From Candidatus Hodarchaeota archaeon (GTDB taxonomy: Archaea; Asgardarchaeota; Heimdallarchaeia; Hodarchaeales; Hodarchaeaceae): DNA of 14,450 nt. Below, in pieces: positions 7,469 through 14,019 of this stretch. Numbering within the stretch: the first letter of the stretch is position 1; each line of letters begins with the position of its first letter. The notes beneath the pieces were generated by a model that worked only from the letters and a program-made list of their open reading frames with translations, ran no database searches and was not told the DNA's origin. The stretch spans positions 1-14,450 of the forward strand of contig JAEOSR010000086.1 in the NCBI GenBank assembly GCA_016840285.1, written 5' to 3'. The position numbers were made by a program, and so were the translations under genes.

Positions 7469-8548
7469 TCATATTACAGTTTCATTCGGTTTTTTCGAAT
7501 CAGAGAAAGAATCTTTTCTCAGTCTTATTATTTCCCTTCCTCCTAACTTAAGGGTAGCATATCCACCAAAGGATGCCAACATAATCGATTTTGCGAGACG
7601 ATCAATTATAGCTATGAGAGTTGCATCATTTCCTGGGTAATTTGGGGAATTTGCGAGTACTAAAGCTAATACAAATTCATATTCCCCCACTGCTCCAGGA
7701 AGTATTGGAATGATGAATGTGATATTTCCTGCGCATGATGCAGCAATCACCCAAGGAAAATCCATTAGAGTGAGAATCGGAAATACGGTGATTGCTATTA
7801 CGTATATCATTATTCCTTCAATCACCCATATGGAAGCAGATGTGATAATCCCAAGAGATAAATGGAATGGTTTTTCCTGAAGTCCTTTAATTCCTGTTTG
7901 AAATGATTGATAAGCGGACTGAAGGCGCTTTTCAATGAACAAAGGAAAAAACCTAAAGAATTTTTCAAATATTTCAGGTTTGAGCATCATCAAACTCAAA
8001 ATTATCAAACCAACTACCGAACAAAGAAAAATAAAGACCACTAATTGTAGAATTATCTCCGAGTTTTCGTTCTGCATCAAAGAACTTCCAATAAAGAACA
8101 GACTCCCAGTTATCACAAAGAGTAACCCTACTATGCTTAAAACCTGCTCAATGACGATAGAAGAGAGTGTATCAGAGTACTTTGTATCATAATTTCTTTT
8201 TAATGCATACATACGAATCGTTTCACCAGCACGGGCAATGGTGAATAGATTAATTGCTAATGCTGATGTTACAGGTAAAGCTAGTGATTTAAACGGAAGT
8301 TTTACTCCTTGAACTAAGAGTAGAATTTGCCATCGATAGATTCTGATCAGCATATCTACAACATACAGTAAAAAGAGTAAAATAGACAAAATAAAAATCC
8401 CCCAAATACCTAGATCAGTAAAATACTCGATTATTCTTTCGGGTTGGATGAAGATAATTATTATTATTAAAACAGCAATAGTGATTGTATAAATCAGTAT
8501 TGAAGGTAGTCTTTTACGAAACGTCATTTGAAATGTCTCACATCTCAT
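7469..8548 (-). CDS. Flippase-like integral membrane protein (LPG_synthase_TM / UPF0104 family)
   Basis: This 359-residue multi-pass membrane protein has about eight hydrophobic segments, including about 15-34, 47-66, 128-154, 165-187, 230-255 and 264-284. It carries the family hallmarks RAGETIRMYAL (106-116), PGAVGEYE (284-291) and a late IIDRLAKS (314-321). These identify the lysylphosphatidylglycerol synthetase transmembrane / YbhN-like family, in which archaeal members lack the aminoacyl-transferase domain and are thought to move or modify lipids or lipid-linked sugars; the substrate is unknown. The C-terminal tail is short and charged. It is the first gene of the minus-strand run leading to G1P dehydrogenase, 100 bp downstream, which fits a role in the membrane. 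The start is uncertain: ATG at 8548 lacks a ribosome site, and Met8 at 8527 (MTFRKRLPS) is an equally good N-terminus. Confidence 0.85.
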   Translation of the reverse strand: MRCETFQMTFRKRLPSILIYTITIAVLIIIIIFIQPERIIEYFTDLGIWGIFILSILLFLLYVVDMLIRIYRWQILLLVQGVKLPFKSLALPVTSALAINLFTIARAGETIRMYALKRNYDTKYSDTLSSIVIEQVLSIVGLLFVITGSLFFIGSSLMQNENSEIILQLVVFIFLCSVVGLIILSLMMLKPEIFEKFFRFFPLFIEKRLQSAYQSFQTGIKGLQEKPFHLSLGIITSASIWVIEGIMIYVIAITVFPILTLMDFPWVIAASCAGNITFIIPILPGAVGEYEFVLALVLANSPNYPGNDATLIAIIDRLAKSIMLASFGGYATLKLGGREIIRLRKDSFSDSKKPNETVI

Positions 8549-8853
8549 TAATAATTGGAACTTAGATTACACGGAAATAACTACTCATAATTACTCAAAA
8601 AAATTCTATTAAACCACCACAACAGGTAAGAATATAATCTTATTGCTTATGCTTAAAAATCTCTTAATATATCCCATTTTTTTGATTTATTGCTTGAGAT
8701 TGAATTTATTGCTTGTCAGAACTGGTCTTGGTTCTTTCAGAACCGATTGAAGACTATTTAAGGAAATGAAAGAAAGATGCCTACAAGAATCTCGTTAGAA
8801 TTAAGGAGATTTAGAGGAATAAATGACTAATAATTACTTGGTGATAGGCCTAT
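8549..8853. promoter_or_regulatory. Divergent intergenic region with repeated 12-mer and hairpin
   Basis: This 305-bp spacer lies between the minus-strand flippase-like gene and plus-strand argS. It holds no RNA gene that I can see. The 12-mer ATTTATTGCTTG occurs at 8685-8696 and 8704-8715, and a related TTATTGCTTA at 8640-8649. A perfect 6-bp hairpin, GGTTCT-ttc-AGAACC, is at 8730-8744. TATTTAAG at 8755-8762 is a candidate TATA box for argS, giving a leader of about 70 nt. A short open frame (8823-8864) overlaps the argS start. Confidence 0.5.
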
Positions 8854-8864
8854 ATGCAATATGA
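8823..8864 (+). other. Possible 13-codon upstream ORF overlapping the argS start
   Basis: ATG at 8823 has an AGAGGA ribosome-site-like sequence just upstream and reads MTNNYLVIGLYAI before TGA at 8862-8864, overlapping the first codons of argS in another frame. The argS ribosome site GGTGAT lies within it, so translating it would interfere with or couple to argS initiation. It has no arginine codons, so it is not a classical attenuator peptide. It could be chance. Confidence 0.3.
8840..8845 (+). promoter_or_regulatory. argS ribosome binding site GGTGAT
   Basis: GGTGAT matches the archaeal 16S 3' end and lies 8 nt before the ATG at 8854. This supports that start over the nearby ATG at 8861, which is in another frame. 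Confidence 0.65.
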
Positions 8865-10557
8865 ATCAACTGTTATCCAACTATTACAACAAGCTCTGAG
8901 CATATCTCAAAACGAGATTTCAGAGTTATTAGATATTCCTCCCAACGCAAAATTTGGTGATATTTCTTTTCCTTGTTTCAAATTAAGTAAAACGCTTGAT
9001 AAGCCCCCTCAACTAATTGCAAAAAATCTAGAAAAGGCAATAAAAATACCAAACAATTCCATAGTCAAAGAAGTTAAAGCTGTAGGTGCTTTTCTCAATT
9101 TTTTCTTTGACACTTCAAAATTAGCAGAGGAAACATTAAGACGAATATGGAATGAGAGGAAAAAATATGGTTACAAAGAAAGGAATCAAAAAACAGTTGT
9201 CATCGAATTTCCCTCTCCTAATACAAACAAGCAATTGCATTTAGGTCATCTTCGAAACATGGCTCTTGGAGAATCAACTTCAAGAATATTCGAGAGTCAA
9301 GGATATAACGTCGTAAGGGCTAATTTACTCAACGATCGGGGCATTCACATTTGTAAATCAATGCTAGCATATAAAAAATGGGGAAATAATCGCAGTCCTG
9401 ATAGAAAAGAAGATCATTTTGTTGGTGATTTCTATGTCTTATTTTCTCAGAAAGCAAAGGAAAACTCTAAACTAGAGGAGGAAGCTCAAGAGCTATTAAA
9501 GCTATGGGAAGCTAAAGATACTGAGACAATCGCTTTATGGGAAAAAATGACTAATTGGGCCACAAGTGGATTCAATAAAACTTTTGCAAAATTCGGGATC
9601 AGTTTTGATAAAATCTATCGCGAGAGCAATCTATGGGAGAAGGGGAAAGACATAATTTTAGGAGGGCTAGAAACCAATTTATTCCATAAGGATGAAGTAG
9701 GAAATATCGTGGTTGACCTTGGTGAGCCATTAGGTACAAAAGTGTTGCTGCGGGCTGATGGTACTTCTGTTTATATAACACAGGACATATATCTTGCTAA
9801 GAAAAAATATGAGGATTTTAATTATTTCAAATCAATCTATATCATTGGGAGTGAACAAAATTATCATTTGAGTGTCTTATTTAAAATCTTAAAGATGATG
9901 AGATTTGAATTTGCTGATGGTTGTTATCATCTAAGTCATGGTATGATCTCCTTACCCGAAGGAAAAATGAAATCAAGAGAAGGAACAGTAGTCGACGCTG
10001 ATGAAATAATAGATGAACTTACAGAGATGGCTAAAACAGAAATTCTCTCAAGACAAAAAATTTCTGAATCAGAGATAGAAAATGTTGCAGAAAAGATAGC
10101 TATGGCTGCACTAAAGTATTTTCTACTCAAGCTTGTTGCATCAAAAGATTTTATTTTTCATCCTGAAGAATCAGTGTCATTATATGGAAAAACAGGACCG
10201 TATTTACAATATTCATATGTCAGAGCAAATAGAATTCTTCAGAAAATTCAGAAAAAACCCTCCTTGGATGTGAATTTTAGTTTACTCAACAAGCAAGAAG
10301 AAATTGCATTAATTAGACTTCTTAAAGATTATCCTTACGCCTTAGAACGAGCCTCTTTATCCTATTCTCCACATATATTGGCGGAACATGCTCATCAATT
10401 AGCTTCTTCCTTCAATTTATTTTACGAGAAATACCGAGTTATTGGAGAAACAGATGAAGAAATTCAAAATTCAAGGCATTTGCTAGTTGAATGCTTCCGT
10501 GAAGTCATGAGGAATTGTTTATACATGTTTGGTGTTAAAACGGTTGATGTAATGTAA
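8854..10557 (+). CDS. argS: Arginyl-tRNA synthetase
   Basis: This class I synthetase charges tRNA-Arg with arginine in the cytosol. It is 567 residues long, normal for the family. In order it shows an N-terminal Add-1-type domain (about 1-90, with the typical FGDISFPCF), the catalytic HIGH motif HLGHLRN (129-135) preceded by SPNTNKQL, the KMSKS-type motif KMKSREG (371-377), GKTGPYLQYSYVRANRI in the linker, and a DALR anticodon-binding domain ending MFGVKTVDVM. The forms NDRGIHICKSMLA, GDFYVLFSQ and GKMKSREGTVVDADE resemble, from memory, Bacteroidota-type ArgRS more than typical archaeal enzymes, so it may have been acquired from bacteria. A GGTGAT ribosome site fixes the ATG start. It is transcribed alone, divergent from the flippase-like gene, with T-rich sequence after the stop. 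Confidence 0.96.
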   Translation: MQYESTVIQLLQQALSISQNEISELLDIPPNAKFGDISFPCFKLSKTLDKPPQLIAKNLEKAIKIPNNSIVKEVKAVGAFLNFFFDTSKLAEETLRRIWNERKKYGYKERNQKTVVIEFPSPNTNKQLHLGHLRNMALGESTSRIFESQGYNVVRANLLNDRGIHICKSMLAYKKWGNNRSPDRKEDHFVGDFYVLFSQKAKENSKLEEEAQELLKLWEAKDTETIALWEKMTNWATSGFNKTFAKFGISFDKIYRESNLWEKGKDIILGGLETNLFHKDEVGNIVVDLGEPLGTKVLLRADGTSVYITQDIYLAKKKYEDFNYFKSIYIIGSEQNYHLSVLFKILKMMRFEFADGCYHLSHGMISLPEGKMKSREGTVVDADEIIDELTEMAKTEILSRQKISESEIENVAEKIAMAALKYFLLKLVASKDFIFHPEESVSLYGKTGPYLQYSYVRANRILQKIQKKPSLDVNFSLLNKQEEIALIRLLKDYPYALERASLSYSPHILAEHAHQLASSFNLFYEKYRVIGETDEEIQNSRHLLVECFREVMRNCLYMFGVKTVDVM

Positions 10558-10600
10558 TTTATTTTGTTCTATTCCTATTTCAATTCATAATTTGTTCTTT
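10558..10600 (+). terminator. T-rich stretch after argS, possible archaeal terminator
   Basis: The sequence right after the argS stop has several T-runs on the coding strand (for example TTTATTTTGTTCTATTCC) without a preceding GC stem. Archaeal transcription commonly ends at such T-rich tracts, but the background is AT-rich and this is only suggestive. Confidence 0.3.
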
Positions 10601-10629
10601 TCAAGTTAAAAGTTAGAAAATACTTGCCT

Positions 10630-10732
10630 AGATTAATAATCTGTCATGGAGAGGGATAATTAAGAATATTAAAATTATACCCATATAAAGAAGCTGGGTT
10701 ATTTTTATAAATTACAACATAGATTATCCCTC
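10630..10732. promoter_or_regulatory. Palindrome, inverted repeat and TATA box upstream of the aminotransferase
   Basis: TTTATAAA at 10704-10711 is a good archaeal TATA box, predicting transcription from about 10734 and a leader of about 50 nt. Around it lie a perfect palindrome AGATTA-a-TAATCT (10630-10642) and a 10-bp perfect inverted repeat, GAGGGATAAT (10651-10660) and ATTATCCCTC (10723-10732). The right arm lies between the TATA box and the predicted start, an operator-like position. A third, imperfect arm (ATTATACCC) is at about 10674-10682. Confidence 0.45.
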
Positions 10733-10782
10733 AAACTCTAGTTTTTCTTTACAATTGGAAGTTGAAAAAGGAAAAAACTCAT

Positions 10783-12039
10783 ATGAGCCCCCCTTACTAT
10801 GACCAATTAGCAGAATGGACTGAATTCGTCCCTGAAAGTGAAATCCGCCGCCTTCTTCTCACAAAGGTCAAGTACTACTTTGGTGGCGGAAAACCTGGGA
10901 GCCTCCCTATTGAAACCTTCAAAAAAATTCTTTACCAAATTGCAGATGAATTAGAAATCGATGGTATTGATATTTTAAATTATGGGCCAACTAGCGGATT
11001 AGCTTCTCTGAAAGAAACTCTAGGAAAGAGAATGGAGGAAAAAGATGGAGTTACTCTCCCCAAAGGGAAAGATGATGTTCTAATATCCACTGGATCTCAA
11101 CAAATGCTCTATGGTATTCTTGATGTCTTGTTAAGACCTAAAGATGTCATTATTATGGCTCGTCCCTCATATCTAGGATTCGTTGTTCCAGTTACTAAGC
11201 TAGGAGGGGACGTGTTGACAGTACCGACAGACATGGATGGTCTTATTCCTGAATATGTAGAGAAGGCAATTGAAATAAGCCAGAAAGAACTAAATCGAAC
11301 TCCTAAGGCCATTTACGTAGTCTCAGAATCTGATAATCCCAAGGGTACTACCTTACCTGAAAAAAGGCGGAAAAAACTCTTTGAATTAATAACACAGCAT
11401 GAGATTCTTCTTATCGAAGACTCAGCTTATCGAGAAATCCAGTTTACGAAAATTCCACCTCCAATCAAAAAATATGATTCGGAAAACAAATGGGTAGCTT
11501 ATTTACGTACAAGTAGCAAAGAAGCTGCTGTTCTTCGCCTTGGCTATTCAGTTCTTCCTGAAGAAATCATGATTCCTATGATTAAAGAAAAAGGATATCT
11601 TGATCTTTGTACATCGAGTTTAAATCAAAAAATCCTTGATATCTATTATTCAAAGTATATTGATCAAGTCTTAGGTGACAATCTTACAGTCTACAAAGAA
11701 CGTCGTGACATGATGCAAAAAACCATTGATGAGTATTTTCCTTCCCAAGGTCTACGTACTAACCCTACAGGTGGCTTTTTCTTTTGGTTCCAGATGGAAA
11801 ATGGGGATTTTGATTCTTCAAAATTCCTACAAAACGTTGCAATTCCAAATGATGTCCTATATGTTCCAGGCCAAGCATTCTACCCAATTAGAGGCCACTC
11901 AATTAGTAAAATGGATTCTAAACTTCATGGAAATCGAATTAAAAAGAATGGAATGCGATTAAGCTATTCTTTTACCACTCCTCGTATTATTGCAGAAGGC
12001 ATGGAAAGACTTGGGAAATTACTTCATAAAGAAACCTAA
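10783..12039 (+). CDS. PLP-dependent aminotransferase, class I/II (fold type I)
   Basis: This cytosolic enzyme transfers an amino group between an amino acid and a 2-oxo acid; the substrate cannot be read from the sequence. Numbered from the ATG at 10783 (418 residues), it shows GSQQ (104-107) for cofactor phosphate binding, DNPKG (184-188) in place of the usual NPTG, IEDSAYR with the pyridine-binding Asp213 and Tyr216, the Schiff-base lysine in TSSKE (Lys246), RLGY (Arg252), and the carboxylate-binding Arg392 in MRLSYSF. The layout resembles the LysN/2-aminoadipate aminotransferase branch. A TTG at 10762 would add seven residues (MKKEKTH), but an AAAGGA ribosome site 10 nt upstream favours the ATG. 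The gene stands alone with its own TATA box and operator-like repeats, and converges on the BshC-like gene 4 bp away. Confidence 0.9.
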   Translation: MSPPYYDQLAEWTEFVPESEIRRLLLTKVKYYFGGGKPGSLPIETFKKILYQIADELEIDGIDILNYGPTSGLASLKETLGKRMEEKDGVTLPKGKDDVLISTGSQQMLYGILDVLLRPKDVIIMARPSYLGFVVPVTKLGGDVLTVPTDMDGLIPEYVEKAIEISQKELNRTPKAIYVVSESDNPKGTTLPEKRRKKLFELITQHEILLIEDSAYREIQFTKIPPPIKKYDSENKWVAYLRTSSKEAAVLRLGYSVLPEEIMIPMIKEKGYLDLCTSSLNQKILDIYYSKYIDQVLGDNLTVYKERRDMMQKTIDEYFPSQGLRTNPTGGFFFWFQMENGDFDSSKFLQNVAIPNDVLYVPGQAFYPIRGHSISKMDSKLHGNRIKKNGMRLSYSFTTPRIIAEGMERLGKLLHKET

Positions 12040-12043
12040 GTTA

Positions 12044-13735
12044 CTATGTAAACTTTCCAGCTGTAATATACCATGTGTAACCTGGGAATGCCTCTTCTTT
12101 GAGCTGCCGCTGAAAAATATCACAAATACTATGAATCCCTGTAAGAACAGATAAATCCAACCAGTTCCAAGAAACTTCCTGTGCTTCTTTCCCAGTAGCA
12201 AACCTCCCAAAATTGTGTGATAACATAATTTCTGTTCTCTTGATCTCTTTTCTTAAATTGTGATTTTGGGGATGATCCTTAAGCTCTGCTTGTTGCTTAT
12301 ACAATCGAGTAATTTCCTTCTCGTGGTTGGATTTAAGTAGGATTCTCATTTTTTCTAATGCAACTTGAACACTTTCGGTTTCTGTACTATTATTGAACTC
12401 ATCGAAGATAGAATACACTTCATTAGTTAATATAGGATTGTTCTTATCACGAGCGGATTTTTCAGCCCATGGAGTATTATAATAGACTCTATTTGAGCGA
12501 ATAAGTATTGGTGGGGATATTTTCAATCGTTTCATCGCGGGAATTACTGCAGAATAATATTGTGTTTCACCACCGCCTCCTATATGAACCAATAAAGGAA
12601 ATGTATAGTTATTTACAACTGCTCTTGAATCAGATCTGGGAGTGACATCAGTAGCAATCTCACTCAGATCAGGATGATTTGCATTATAAGAAAAAGTGAA
12701 CTCTTCTGTGCAAATAGAGCATTTCCCACTCAATGTTCCAGGAGTAATAACCTTTAATTCAACTCTTGTCTTGTTTTTACACTTCAAACATTCTAAGAAG
12801 AAAGGAACATAATCTTTTTCTCTATATGGAAGGCCTGGTTGAATATTTCTGGACACAAGGATATCATAAATTGAATTTAATGTCTCAACATAACGATAAC
12901 GGTTATTCTCTGCAAGGAGAAATTCAAAAGCAGGTAATATTAGCTGTCTATAACGATGTTCACTTGTAGGGCTGATGAAAACGTCTAGATCGTTCCGAAT
13001 ATTGAAGAGTTGACTCCAAATACTCTGTGTCCAGGTTGAAAAATCTTCTGATACGGTAGCTTTATCATAAATCAAATCAAACCATGAGTAAAACCGTTCC
13101 AGTAGTAATTGACGATATTCAAGTCGAATCTTCGCCACTTTCATTAGGGAACGCAAATTTTCTTGTATTTTTGGTTTAATTTCTTGAAACCATTCTTCTT
13201 TTGGTGGAGGGACTTGGTGCATTGGAGTTCCCTCTGGAACGCTCCATGATGGTGGTGAGATAACTAGTCCCGTTGGCGAATTTGCTTGTGGAAATCTTGC
13301 AATAGTTAGTTCATTCTGGATTGAATCATGATCACCAATAAAGAAAAAAGTACCCATCTTTAGCAAATTTCCCAACCATTCAGCTAAAGAAATTTTGTTA
13401 ATTAAGAATAATGGTCCACCTAAGAAGAGGGGTTGGTGGCCTACATCTAGAAATCCGTGATCCAGACGATTTAGTGCCTCTCTTACCTGTATAGTCAACG
13501 TACCCATTCTACGATGTCTATTTGTGGCAATATATCGTAAAACTTCTATATTCTCGCTGAAAGATGTGAAATCAAAGGTTCGTCTGTGAGTCTCAGTCAG
13601 CTTTTTCAAGACTCGAAAAGAAGTAGGAATTTCTCCCCATAAGTCTTTACTAAGCTCATCGGGATGCCCGATTGCAGCTGTACGATAGATCTCCAGTAAT
13701 GAGGAGGATTTTTCATTCAAAATGGATACCCTCAT
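12044..13735 (-). CDS. bshC: BshC-like protein with inserted zinc ribbon
   Basis: The protein has 563 residues, close to the roughly 540 of bacterial BshC, the putative cysteine-adding enzyme of bacillithiol synthesis. Matches to that family are GHQPLFLGGPLFLINK (99-114; bacterial form GQQ.GLF.GPLYT..K), FFIGDHDSIQNEL (131-143; bacterial EDHDF.E.N), HIGGGGETQYYSAV (384-397; bacterial GPAEIAYW), a PPILIRSN-type strand (408-415), and a long charged helix at about 452-505. Between these it carries CLKC (316-319) and CSIC (339-342), a zinc-ribbon-like insertion I do not recall from bacterial BshC. The divergence is large: the canonical GQQ becomes GHQ and EDHD becomes GDHD. Family assignment is probable; bacillithiol-related function is uncertain, and no BshA or BshB partner is in the window. 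It converges on the aminotransferase and is divergent from the pilin gene. Confidence 0.72.
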   Translation of the reverse strand: MRVSILNEKSSSLLEIYRTAAIGHPDELSKDLWGEIPTSFRVLKKLTETHRRTFDFTSFSENIEVLRYIATNRHRRMGTLTIQVREALNRLDHGFLDVGHQPLFLGGPLFLINKISLAEWLGNLLKMGTFFFIGDHDSIQNELTIARFPQANSPTGLVISPPSWSVPEGTPMHQVPPPKEEWFQEIKPKIQENLRSLMKVAKIRLEYRQLLLERFYSWFDLIYDKATVSEDFSTWTQSIWSQLFNIRNDLDVFISPTSEHRYRQLILPAFEFLLAENNRYRYVETLNSIYDILVSRNIQPGLPYREKDYVPFFLECLKCKNKTRVELKVITPGTLSGKCSICTEEFTFSYNANHPDLSEIATDVTPRSDSRAVVNNYTFPLLVHIGGGGETQYYSAVIPAMKRLKISPPILIRSNRVYYNTPWAEKSARDKNNPILTNEVYSIFDEFNNSTETESVQVALEKMRILLKSNHEKEITRLYKQQAELKDHPQNHNLRKEIKRTEIMLSHNFGRFATGKEAQEVSWNWLDLSVLTGIHSICDIFQRQLKEEAFPGYTWYITAGKFT

Positions 13736-13966
13736 AATACATTAAAAGATTAGACTTTAGCTTAGCCATGATTAATATCGATTCAAATTATTTCTGCTTA
13801 AGATAAAGAAAAAAAAACTCCTTTGTCGCTTGGAGACACGTAAGTCAATGAAATGAAAGGACTCAAATAATTACTCTGAACTTTGGGTTTCAAAATTCTT
13901 TTATACCGTGTAAATATGAATCATTCAAACATGAAAATAATATTAGATTCTCATAATTAAGAATCC

Positions 13967-13974
13967 TATAAATA
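13967..13974 (+). promoter_or_regulatory. TATA box TATAAATA of the pilin-like gene
   Basis: TATAAATA fits the archaeal consensus and sits about 28 bp before a plausible start point, with the ribosome site and TTG start following at 14006-14022. Confidence 0.6.
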
Positions 13975-14005
13975 CCATGGTGTGTATATTTTAAGAAAAA
14001 TACTT

Positions 14006-14011
14006 GGAGAG
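14006..14011 (+). promoter_or_regulatory. Ribosome binding site GGAGAG deciding a TTG start
   Basis: GGAGAG lies 8 nt before the TTG at 14020. No ATG is available in frame before the conserved signal peptide, so this site fixes TTG as the start of the pilin-like gene. Confidence 0.6.
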
Positions 14012-14019
14012 ATTTACTT

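Larger units (their letters stand above)
13736..14019. promoter_or_regulatory. Divergent promoter region between the BshC-like and pilin genes
   Basis: This AT-rich 284-bp spacer holds no RNA gene that I can see. For the pilin, TATAAATA at 13967-13974 is a textbook TATA box, placing transcription near 13995 with a leader of about 25 nt. A perfect inverted repeat, GATTCT (13946-13951) and AGAATC (13960-13965), ends 1 bp before that TATA box, over the BRE position, so a bound protein there would block or recruit the initiation factors. For the BshC-like gene only weak TATA-like stretches are seen (about 13771-13794). Confidence 0.5.

Noticed and set aside
8730..8744. GGTTCT-ttc-AGAACC hairpin as a terminator
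   Set aside because: It is upstream of argS, is not followed by a T-run, and does not lie at the end of any gene; kept only as part of the intergenic description.
12019..12210. 63-residue minus-strand open frame with a hydrophobic stretch
   Set aside because: It overlaps both the aminotransferase end and the BshC-like C-terminus in another frame, and both of those are well supported.
13713..13769. 18-codon minus-strand ORF overlapping the BshC-like start
   Set aside because: It has no ribosome site and no recognisable feature; AT-rich DNA gives many such short frames.
13736..14019. tRNA or other structured RNA gene in the larger intergenic regions
   Set aside because: No GC-rich cloverleaf-like segment or T-loop sequence was found here, nor in 8549-8853 or 10558-10782.
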